Below are positions 19,541-30,200 of a stretch of DNA of 64,000 bases, in pieces. The stretch is from Daphnia carinata (lineage: Eukaryota > Arthropoda > Branchiopoda > Diplostraca > Daphniidae), in NCBI RefSeq assembly GCF_022539665.2, contig NC_081331.1, positions 11,626,638-11,690,637 of the forward strand, read 5' to 3'. How positions within the stretch are numbered: the stretch's first letter is position 1; each line of letters starts with the position of its first letter. The translations under genes were made by a program, and so were the position numbers. The notes below the pieces were generated by a model, which was given only the letters and a program-made list of their open reading frames with translations, had not been told where the DNA came from and did no database searches.

Positions 19541-21791
19541 CTTACAGATAAACGATAAACCAATACCAGTCACCTTACCATCAAATGTGACAAAAACAGA
19601 TAAAGCAAAGCCAAAAAAAAAAAATTGATAAATGCAATGTGTGAACAAAGCTAACACAGACAATGAAAGAAACGAATTTTGCAAAAAATATTTTATAAAA
19701 AAAATTTTATTGACAATTCTCTGCACATTACAATTATTTTTGCAACTTTAAAAAGGCACAATAGCCCTTTCAAAAGTTGCCGTCAACCCAAGCAGGGGGA
19801 GACACTGCCTTGTTGACCCACCGGGGAGATTACCCGGTGATTGGCTAAGAGAAGCCGGAAGAAGAGCTGAAGATATGGAACATTTTTACAGGAGCGATTA
19901 ACCTTTAGTTCGGATTTGTGGGCAGCCACGTCACCCTCCGTGAACACATCATCGGACGAAGCGGCACCCCACGTCCCCTTTCCGGCCAGAGCCCTCCAAA
20001 CCTCGGTATATGTTATTTTTATATATACCGTACAGTAGGGGCATGACCCCCTACGGGCTTATTACGAGTCAAGGGGAAACGGGGCTACGGAAAGGAAGGG
20101 AGCCCAGATATGCACTTCAATTTTTTAATATCAAATACCGTCTCGGGAATCCGAATGAAGTATAGAAATATCATGTCATCCATCCAATCATTACAATTTA
20201 TTCAGTGTCATGCCCCAACCAAGAATTTTTTCAGATCCAATGTTACTATTAACCTACACTGAGAAAAGAAAAACAACACCATTAAGCATCTCAATTGTTG
20301 CTCATGTGACTTACATGACTCATAGATTCAACTTCTGGCAGAAGCTCGGGAAAGGCCATACAAATTGTAGATGAAAATCATTGTATAAGGCTCTTGAAGG
20401 ATAAAATAACACCCCTAGAATGTTGCATTGTTGATAGTTGTGTTCCCAGTATGCTGAAAATCCTTTCCTATTGGATAAATTTTTTTTTCTAGAGTAGACA
20501 TGGTTGGCAAAAAGGAGGAGAAAAGCTTCATCATAAATTCAAAAATTTCTCAAAAAAATTCCTTTCATACCTAAAGAGTCCATGTATGATGTTCATCGCT
20601 GCAATGCCAGTGAAGTGAAACATCTTTAGGGCCATTTAAGTACCCAGCTTCACCAACACTCTGAGTGTAAAGGACAAGTTGTTCTTTAGCAAGAGAAGCA
20701 GAATTATTTGAGGCTTCTAGCTACAACAGAACTATAAAGGATTGCTGTTACACAGGATTCATTCACACAAGATGGTACTTCTCATTAGACAATTTGCATA
20801 CTCTATTACTTTACCTCATACCTTAATGGTAATGCACTTTCAGTGTTTTTCAACTGTAGGCTCACTCTTCCATCCTGTAACACTTCTAGACTTGACTTGA
20901 TCCCCCACTAGAATTCTGTGAATGCAAAATAATAGCATTAAAAATACTGTTTCGATAGACAAAAAACCGAAAAGTACCTAATTCATGTTTTATGTTTAAC
21001 TCATGCTATTTCTGGGTTTCCGTACCACACCCATTTTTGGCCCAAATACGGTCCCACAATTGTTCAATTCCTTCCCTGCATGGACTTATTACTAACAATT
21101 CTTTTAGTGCAGCACTAACAGAATTTAACTTTAACACACTGTCAGGTGGTAGACTGAATAACTAAGCAATAAATAATTGTTTGTTAAAATTCTATACTTA
21201 TTTTGAATTCTTATTTGAAAAGTTTAGGTACCTGACTGTGTTCGCCTAATGCCAATTCATCCTCATGTTCAGTTAGGGATGAGTTTGGAAAAACCTCCTT
21301 CACTGTTTGGAAACTGTTCCATTCCAATTTGTTCTTTTCCCCTAGCTGAGCTTGTAGACTCAAAATTTGAGCTACAAAACACAAATGAATAAAAGCAAAT
21401 AAATAGAATCATTACGTATAAGCCCTTACCATCCTTAGCTTTGCTGTTATCTAATATTTTGTGTTCTTCCAATAATTGGGCCTGCAGCTTCATAATTTGA
21501 TCTAATAAACAATAATTAATAATTGAAAACCAATATAATAATGTTTATACTTACCATCCTTTTGTTGTATTATCTTATCCATTTTTCAATTGTTCCTCCA
21601 GCCACGCGTTATTCTCTCCATCCACGTTACTGAACTAACTGCGAATGGCATCCAATGGACTGAAATTGCCTACGGCAGTAATAACGAGTCTGAGCGGTAG
21701 ATGGCTACGTGTCGGAAAAAAAGAAAAAAGTGTGATTTTTTTTTTTTTTTTGGCGAAATTTTTTTTTTTTTTGTGTAAAACGGATTGCCAT
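19541..21791 (-). repeat. Right arm of the 5-kb palindrome
   Basis: Reverse-complement partner of the left arm. Beyond its outer edge the sequence CGGATTGCCAT is repeated once more (21781-21791 and 21798-21808). A CGCAGTTAGTAGC-type short duplication present at 16903-16948 in the left arm is missing here. The two arms would pair into a hairpin stem of over 2 kb in single-stranded DNA or RNA. Confidence 0.93.
20600..21582 (-). pseudogene. Decayed multi-exon gene in the right palindrome arm (mirror copy)
   Basis: Minus-strand counterpart of the left-arm gene. The ATG is intact at 21580-21582. Exons 21555-21582, 21430-21501 and about 21232-21370 join in frame and encode a Gln/Leu/Lys-rich, coiled-coil-like N-terminus. 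In the next block (about 20990-21165) the codon that is TGG in the left arm is TAG, stopping translation, and later blocks carry more changes. No function can be assigned. The two copies are thus damaged at different places. Confidence 0.6.
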
Positions 21792-21835
21792 ATAAAACGG
21801 ATTGCCATAAAATAAGCCCGACTTTCCTTATTCTT

Positions 21836-22125
21836 TCGTTTTTTACATTTAGTTGAAAAACCATAAGGCCAATTGGAAAATAAATCTGATTTCCATGATC
21901 AGCACTCAATTCTGAATCAGAATAATGTATTTTAAGTGAAATTTAAATTTTGGCCAAAAATGAAAAAGTGAGAAGGCTATAGCCTTCCTACTTTTGTCAA
22001 AATCGGCCAAAAACGACATCTCTTAGAATTCGACAAAAATCATAGGGTATAACCAAAATTGGTCGCTGATTTCGATTCAGTGATTGGTTTTCTCGTTAAA
22101 CCAACCGTTACAAAAATAATAGAAA
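21836..22125. repeat. Right member of direct repeats flanking the palindrome
   Basis: Direct-orientation partner of 16225-16540, with several substitutions and a small insertion (GGCTATAGCC near 21976-21985). It lacks the left MITE terminus, where instead the sequence TAAGCCCGACTTTCC joins; TAAGCCCGAC also abuts the left arm at 16741-16750. Confidence 0.75.
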
Positions 22126-22566
22126 AAAGTGCTGTAAGAGCCCACAAAAATTGCTATTTTTTTCATTAAATGAATTGGCTTAAAATGAAAAAGAATAAAG
22201 GAGACTAAATGAGAAACAAAGTCTATTTTCGTGATTTTAGTTGATTTAGTATCTGAAAACAGAGCCATTCATTGCTAAAATGACTAAATTAGAGTTTTGG
22301 AAAAATACAAAATTGGTGAAAAAGTCGGCCTTATTTTGTCGGGCCTACTTTCAACCGAACATGATGTTTGCCTAGGGTTTGCGTCGCCGCTAGATAGCGT
22401 AGTGGCAGACGAACTTCACGTGTCGTTTTTTACTTGAGAACATATTGTTTTCCACCTATGTTCACAGTGAACCTGCAAGAAAGTTAATGTTGTTGTTTTC
22501 AGTCAAGTTTTCTCGTTTTTTTAGGTGTTGATATTTCCAAATCATTTCATAATTCCATTGTGTTAA
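22126..22566. other. Boundary between the repeat block and the GABP-alpha gene
   Basis: The first part still has repeat character: AAAAATTGCTATTTTTTTCAT at 22146-22166 is the inverse of 16637-16658. The rest should hold the promoter and leader of the ETS gene. No coding frame. Confidence 0.45.
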
Positions 22567-24291
22567 ATGGATGATGTTTTTCTCAGCGAAGTGGACCTAA
22601 ACGGTCATGAAGAATGGGATACTGTGGCTGGCAGTAATGTCACATATATGCCCAACAATTCAGAAAATGAAATAGATATTCTTGCTATACAAGTGGACAT
22701 TGCATCGCCTTTGTCAACTCTAAAAGCAATTCTCGGACAAAGACTTGGTGCTGATTTCTCACATTGTGAGCTTTGGTTACAAGATGTTGTGCAGGTTTGA
22801 TTAAAAAATGGTTCTGTTGCTCCCATTGGTAATTTAAATCTAACTTTATGCTGTAGCTCACTGATGAGACAACCCTCTCTGAACAGTGTATTCAGGGAGA
22901 AGGACTTGTGCAAGTCAACGTGGAATTGAAATCAGTTCAGAATATTGATAGAATCAATATCATTGATGTACTAAAACCACAGCAAGAGGAGGAGACAGTC
23001 CTTGATGAACAGGTTACTATGGAAAACTCGAAAGAACAACAAGAAAGTGACCTTACCCAGGTATCTGCTGTTACCGAAGATGTCACTAGTATTGCTTTGG
23101 ACACAGCCTATGAAGGTTCTCGTTTTCCATCTCCAAATACTGGAATGCAAGCAACAACTACCATAGGTGCTCAGCATTTGGTTCCTAGTCCTTTAGCTGC
23201 ACAAATCAAACAACCATATGGCAATAGAATGTCATGTAAAATGCCTACTAGCCACAGTGAAAATATAACTAGATGGGTAATGGATGGAAACTTCAGAAAA
23301 GAGCAAGAAAGACTAAAAATTCCTCTTGGTATTTTCAAATATGCAGCTTAGGAAAGTTTAAGTATTTCATTTTAGTCCATTTTTTTTTGTCATAGATCCT
23401 ATTTTGTGGTCGAAAGCCCATATTCAACATTGGATACGGTGGGCAATAAATCAGTTTAATCTCAAGGGTGTCAATCCCTCTCAGTGGGCCTTTGTTGATG
23501 GACCCTCATTGTGCAACATGACTCATACAGAGTTTATCCAGAGAATACCGAAGAATCCATTATCCAAAGATCCAAATCATGATTTATTCTGGACGCATCT
23601 CGAATTGCTGCGAAAATGCAAATTTGTTGGTACGAATTCAAAATATATGTTTATTGCTATGGTATTTATTAAAACATATCGTGTAGGTGTTATTCAAAAG
23701 CCAGTGCCTTACCTTCAATATATCACCACCCCTTTGTCGGTTAAGTCGGATACTTCCAGACTGCCACGACCAGCCGTCAAAGTCGCGACTCCTACAAAAA
23801 GGATTCCATTAGAATCGTTTTCGTCTCGTTCATTCTCTATAGCCACCACAGGAAGTCGAACTGGTATTTCAAATAGAAAATGGAGTCTCTATTTAAAAAG
23901 TTTGACAAATGAATTTCGTCTTCTAGGAAGTAATGGCCAAGTACAACTCTGGCAATTTCTACTTGAGTTGTTAACGGATGTGAATTTTCGGGATGCGATC
24001 TCTTGGCTTGGCACGGGAGGTGAGTTCAAATTAAATAACCCAGAGATGGTTGCCCAGCTTTGGGGTGAACGGAAAAACAAACCACACATGAACTACGAAA
24101 AACTGAGCCGAGCCCTGAGGTATTATTATGATGGAGACATGATTTGCAAAGTGAGCGGAAAACGTTTTGTGTATAAATTTGTCTGTGACCTAAAACAGTT
24201 GTTGGGTTATTCGGCCGACGAACTCAACAAGCTCGTTATGGAGTGCGAACAGCGATCTAAATTGGGCCGGTCCAATGCGCCATACGTGTAA
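22567..24291 (+). CDS. GABPA: GABP-alpha type ETS transcription factor, 4 exons
   Basis: DNA-binding subunit of GA-binding protein (nuclear respiratory factor 2), which activates promoters with GGAA sites, including nuclear genes for mitochondria. Exons 22567-22794, 22857-23328, 23396-23629 and 23687-24291; 1539 nt, 512 residues. Residues 1 to about 115 match the N-terminal ubiquitin-like OST domain unique to this subfamily. A Pointed/SAM domain spans about 234-311 ([17 protein letters not shown] to [10 protein letters not shown]). The ETS domain lies at about 395-480 ([29 protein letters not shown], then [19 protein letters not shown]) with both DNA-contacting arginines. The domain order excludes most other ETS classes. 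Intron 3 (57 nt) is a multiple of three without a stop and could be retained. Confidence 0.94.
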
Positions 24292-24444
24292 ATACAGAGC
24301 ATTTTTTTTTCTCGATTATGACGAAATGTTCTTTTCCTTTGTTGAGTTACCATTTTTTGGGTTACGAGACTGTACGAAAAATGGTTTTACGGCCTCCTAT
24401 ACCTTTTATAACCCAATATTAGTAACATTCTTTATACTATGATT
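24292..24444. other. Tail-to-tail spacer of GABPA and PEX19
   Basis: Only 153 bp separate the two convergent stop codons, so the 3' untranslated regions must be very short or overlap as sense-antisense transcripts. No AATAAA hexamer was obvious on either strand. Confidence 0.6.
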
Positions 24445-25714
24445 TTACATAACAACACAACTTTCGGCACCGGGGCCCATTGATTGAGCAAAATCCGCGC
24501 CACCAAAGGGATTTGGTAGCAGTTCAGCCTCGCCAGCTAATTCCTAGAAATTCAAATTATCCATTAATATGTTGCTGAGTATCCTCCTAATATCCCCCGC
24601 TCAACTTTTGTCTACACAGTGCAAACTCACCTTAGGGGGATGGCCGCATTCTTGCATTTGTTGCATCAACGATAATATCTTTTCGAAACGACTATTTTTT
24701 ACCGTTGCATCATCGGTGTCATTTTCGTTTTCGAACTCGGTGCACACTTGTTGCATAATGGCAAATTGGCGATTGTATTTCTCAAACTGCGTAGGTTCTA
24801 GTTTCGGTCGATTATCTGCGAGCCAATCTGGGTACTGAAAAAATCAAATGGAAAAAAGTATGGGAAAAAATGTTAAATAAATATATATGTAGATTGAAGC
24901 TGACTTGTCTCTCTGACCTCCAAGGTAACTCACTTTATTGACAATTTCTTTTATGGATGGGTAAAGCAATTCCTTTGACAATAAGCTTTGAAGCATTCCC
25001 TGCATAGCAGGAAGAATATCACCCAAACTCCCCATATCCCCACTTGCCCCATCTCCAAATCCTCCATCTGGCCCAAATGTCATTTTCTCCAGCATTTTAG
25101 CTAGTGTTGCTTCATCTGCTTCTGTCTATGAAAGAAAATGAACAGCTGAAACAATATTAAAATCCTTTAACTGATTGTACTGTAGAGTTTTACCTGGAGA
25201 GATTCAGTTCCTTCTGCTAGGTGGCGAAGAGTATCAGCAAACGATGCTCCTTGGTCAGGTTGTCTTTCAAACACTTTGGCTGCTGCTTCTTGTGATACCT
25301 TCAGTAAGCTTTCAGCAAACTGTGAATCACCACTGTTTCCCGAAGCTGTTTCTGCCATCATCAAACGAATGTTTTTCTCAAATTCCAAGCTCGCTTCCTG
25401 TATAAACTCTTCTGACCACACAACTTCTTCTACCGGTGCTGCCGGTGCAGCTGTTTCAGATTTAGTGTCATCTTTTAACTTTGGAACTTGTAGTGGTTTG
25501 TCGAATTCTTCCAGGGCATCTGTTTAATAAATTTAATCTTAAAGTATCCTTAACAAATATCTTTGTAAAGAATAAAATTTAAAATTATGTGAAAGGAAGT
25601 AGCCCTACCATCAAGTAATGCATCTAATTCTTCGTCTTCCCCTTTAGATTCGTCCTTCGAATCTAAAGATGTCTCGTCAACAGTTTTCGGGTCATTGGAA
25701 CTTGCATCACTCAT
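24445..25714 (-). CDS. PEX19: Peroxin 19, import receptor for peroxisomal membrane proteins, 5 exons
   Basis: Cytosolic, farnesylated chaperone that binds new peroxisomal membrane proteins and docks on PEX3. Minus-strand exons 25609-25714, 25194-25519, 24934-25125, 24631-24834 and 24445-24543; 927 nt, 308 residues, the usual family length. The acidic N-terminus (DEELDALLD then ALEEF) holds the PEX3-binding region. The middle has the cargo-binding helices (AMQGMLQSLLSKELLYPSIKE, YPDWLADNRPKL, FEKILSLMQQMQECGHPP). The protein ends in CVVM, a CaaX box for farnesylation, preceded by a Gly/Pro-rich linker. All introns are short and GT-AG. No competing family. Confidence 0.95.
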
Positions 25715-27255
25715 GGTAATAAATCTAAATATAACTGATCAAACGACAGTTTTGCTTATGGTGACCCGGGTCTGGAAGACAAACAGCTCACTTCTAAACT
25801 TAAGTAGATTTTGTGGAAATTAATATACAAAAACGGATTCCGAAGACAACTTACTCATCCGGCAAATGTAGCAAGACAAGACGGCAATGTCCCTCAAATA
25901 ACAATGCGGAGTTGCCAATAACTATTCATTGCCATTGTTTTACCTTGACTACGGCTCATTCTGTCACGGGCCAACGGCCGTCAGCGTCAACTCGTCAGGT
26001 AATCTGGGAGACTGAGGCTGAGATGTAGACTTCTACATCGAAGTCCCTGTTTGAGACTGAAAGATAAGGGGATAGGAAAATGAAGGGGCGTATGAAAATT
26101 CTATTGCTGTGTGTTTTACTTTAGCCTATAGCCATAAACAAGGAGATTTAAAAAAAGTCAGTGAGTCGCTTTAAATAGGGTACGACCAAATAACTTTATC
26201 CGGTTTTACTCAATTAAGTGGTAAACATGTAAGAGAAGGGAACATAGCTGAAAAAAAAAAATCAAGCAACATCTATTTGCTACTCTTTCCGACCTGTTAA
26301 TTGCCATGAATTGGAATGATTGGTATCGATATAGGGCCCAACCTGCAACCTGAAAAAAAGAGTGATTTCTCACCGTATCTGCCGTAACAGAAAAAATTAT
26401 CATTGTCTTGTATGTTTATTTGGTACAATTTTTCTTCAAGTTCTCTCTGAGGAATACGACAGACAATTTTGCGTATTGTTGATTCTGACAGGTAGCCCAA
26501 GTCATAAAAAAAATGCATACAAACACCATAACAAGATGTTAAATTCAAAGTGTCGCGCCCATCTTCACGGTTTTATTCTTTGCTACTGGCAGACAACGCT
26601 TGCAATCTTCTCGTATTATTATTTTTTTTTTTTACAATTACAAGACCACAGCTCTTAGCTCTAACTGATTAATAATCTTTCTGTGATAAGGTAACGAAAC
26701 GCATATTTAGAATTAAATTTTTTATAGCAAAAAACATAGTGGTATTGAATTTCGCAGTGGAGCTCAGCACGGGGGCCATGCGCTGTGTTCGATAGACTTT
26801 TTAAAGGCACGTTTCAAATGGACTTACGAAATACAAATGTTGATTAAACGATCAATTCATCGCACCTAAAACGTTTGGAAACATGCAAGTAGTCGACATT
26901 TACCACCATGGAAGGCTACCTTCACGTATAAAACCGAAAGCACAAAGAAAGCGCTTTAGTTTTCACAACGGAGCGGAAAATAAAACTGGGAAAGAAATCG
27001 CTTTGATTGTTTGAGGTAAATCCCTCGATCAATCACTTCAATCGGCATTACACGGTTATGAGTTTCTACCACAGTGATTTTTGTAATCCTGCAACAATTT
27101 TCTGTATCTTTTTAATGGAATCAATGGGTATTGCCAATGGTTATATGAAATGGAGCATAGAAACTCTAGGAAGGTACTTATATTGAGAGATAATGGAGTA
27201 GTTTGATGAATGGTTTTGCTTGTAAACACTTGCTGGGTATTTCAAACTGTACACG
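25715..27255. other. Intergenic region between PEX19 start and dorsal isoform A stop
   Basis: Contains the PEX19 promoter and leader and, toward 27255, the 3' untranslated region of dorsal isoform A. The frames seen at 25813-26028, 26297-26658 and others have no family resemblance. Nothing else recognised. Confidence 0.45.
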
Positions 27256-30200
27256 CTACGATGTTGGATTGCCGCGACCGAAACCATCAGGGCCATCTAA
27301 ATCTGCACTCGTCAACATTCCGGAGAATGTTAGGACAGGTAACTCGGGAGCAATGTTGCTGGTGCTCATAGATTCGTTGCGATCTCCGTCCTTTTGATCA
27401 TTCGAGTCGCCGTCATGCAATGATAAGTTGGATAGCAAATGAGAATCAATCAGCTGAATGTTACAGTCGCTAAGAGGTAGATTGATTGCTCGAAATTCGT
27501 TCTGCTCGTTTGCCTGTTGTGGCTGCTGATGCGGGTATTGCATATTTAAGCTGTCGAGATCTGTGATATTAACGGTTCGCATCTGATTCATGTAGTCCTC
27601 AGCAGCTCCGTGATTTGGAGAATGCACGGGAATATTGTAATGAGGAGATGTTGGAAATCGGTATTCGTAGTTATGGTAGGGTGGATTTGGAGACGCCGTG
27701 GGACTGGGATTCCCCGTTCCAAAAGACAAGTTTGGGATGTTAAGTGTAAACTGTTGGTTGTAGTTTGGTTCGAATGAATAACCTTGACCATCTGCCTGAC
27801 TTTCCGTCGGAGTAGGATCTAAGGGAAACAGATAAAGATATAAAATTGTATCAAAAACAAAGCTTTGAATAGACGAATTACCAGCGGGTTCTCTTTTCAC
27901 TGACGTCCGGGTAATTTGTTTGATTGGTCGTGGAATAGCACCTCCGGCCTCCTTTCGTAACGACTCCACCGTGATGTTGGGGCTATAACCTCGAAGATTG
28001 CCCGGTTCGTGGGCTGGAGTCAAAAGTAAGTATCAAAATTAAAAGAATTCAATAAATGGTAACGAAAGTCAAAGCCCCAGCCAAGCACGGGAAGTCTGAA
28101 ACTGACGTAGCAGTGAGGAAGGAAAAGGTTTTCATGGTACAAACACCACATACAAGACTACAGATAATCTAGTGAGCAATACCGTCTTTGAAGTGCAATT
28201 TATTTAAAATATTTGGATATGACTATTTGCCAAACCGTGAATGTTACCCGTTGTATTAGTTCCAAAACACCGAAAGAGTTAATACAAGATGAAGGTATCC
28301 TGATTTGGAAGACTAGATCAATGATTAAAAGGCACTCGATATTTTCATATCACTAGGCAATGAAAATGACTGGGTTTGCCGCGGAGGACAAAAACTGCAC
28401 ACCCACAAACAGCCAAGCGCAAGTGGGAAAACGAGGATGTGACAGAGGGTAGAAATTTGGTAAGTGCACAAAATGGTGTACAGAACCCGAAAGTCCTAGA
28501 GCGTTCACCGAAAAGCAAGAGAAAGAAAGATAGGACCCACACCAAGTGGATCTTAAATTGACAGGACCCTAAGTGAAAATAAATTATCCAAGCGACAACA
28601 CTTTTGCGCAGAAGAAGACGAGTATGGGCACCCAGAATGACAAGGAGACAATTCTAGATTTCTGGTGCTTTGCTTGATAAAAAAGAAAGAAAAAAAAAGG
28701 CTAAAATAAATTAGAATTAACTCACTTTCTAAAACATTGTCGAGGATGAAGTCCTTTAAGCGACTGGCGTTTGATTCGAATAAGCGCTGTCGCTTCCGCT
28801 TAAGCATCTCGGCATCTGATGCGAGGCCAATAAGAATATAATGTGAGATACAATGTTGACAGTACAGGGAGTTAAATGACACTGCAATTGAAGATTTCTA
28901 ATACACGAAGCCGTTGACTAGACATAAAACTAACTGAGTGAGTTAAGGTAACATCTTAAAACTATAAGAAAAGGGGTAATAATAAAGTTGCCTGCTATTC
29001 AAACCACGATGGCTGCACTTTAGCTTTGTCTGCCATCCATTCAACAGGTAAATTAAGGCACGTCTAAGGTAGCTTCGAATAATCGTATTCGATTGCGAAA
29101 AAAAGATCATCGGAAAGACGTAAAAAGTGATTACTTCCCGCCTTGCATTGGCATGCCGTCTCGTGTAGGCAGTTCTGCGTAAAGCATCGAAAGAGTTTCA
29201 TTGTCGTCGAATTCGGAAGCTGTGGCTAGCGGAGCCAGTGTCATGTATAACGCGTAGTTTTCTGCTTCTGTCAGATTATCCGATGTATCGACATTTTCTG
29301 TAACAACAGTCGGATCCTTTGCTTGAATCGCTTGCGGCTCAATGGGCTCTTGTTCATCGTGGGTTTCGACTTCATTTTCAACTGGCGGGGACTCGGGATT
29401 AGAATTTAATTCGTCAAATTGTTGAACATCTTTATGGGCATCCTTTACGTTCTCCTGGCTATTATAAATAGATCTTTGACTAGAATGGATCGAGGTCGAA
29501 CTGTTGAGCGATACTTCACTTTTTGACATTGGTTTGGCTTTTTTAAACGTGTGCTTGAGCGCCTGCAACGCGCTCTTGAGACCCAAGTCTCTCGTAGGAG
29601 GATCGGGTAAAGGCTGATTAAGTTTTTTAAAGCGACGCGGCGGTAAAGGAGGTGTCGACATTGTTTTCGATTCAACTCGTGGTGGTACGGCTGGTAATGG
29701 GGTCTCAAGTTTCAAAATAGGATCGTCTGAAGGATCATCATATACTAGGTCATTAAAAATAGCTTCTGAGGGAGGATCAACTTGTTGGGGACGAAGTGGC
29801 CAGCCAAAAAAGGGATGTTTCATAGCCATCTGAAAGCTAGAGTAAGTTTGGCAATCGGGGTCAACACTCATCGATTCCAGCATCTCCAACTGCTGCTCAA
29901 TGGTATTAATACTGTCCTCGGATTTCGATTCACGGATAACGGTTTGATCAGAGGCGATTGAAATATCAGACGCATCAGATATTTGTGATAGACGATCGTT
30001 TAGCGTATGACTAGAAGATATCAAAGAAAGTGAATCATTAAGATCTACTTCTGATTCTCCTGTAATACTCCGAACGTCCGTCAAGTCTGAATAATCTGAA
30101 AATGCTGCTGAAAGGCGCGAATTAAGATCTTCTGACGACGCTACAGAAAGGCGTCCATCAGATTCGAATTCCGACGTGACAGTGGACACGGAAGAACGAT

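Noticed and set aside
16850-21700. Palindrome as a classic DNA transposon with its own transposase
   Set aside because: I found no DDE-type, RNase H-like or helicase motif in the arm reading frames; the coding pieces are unrelated to any transposase I know.
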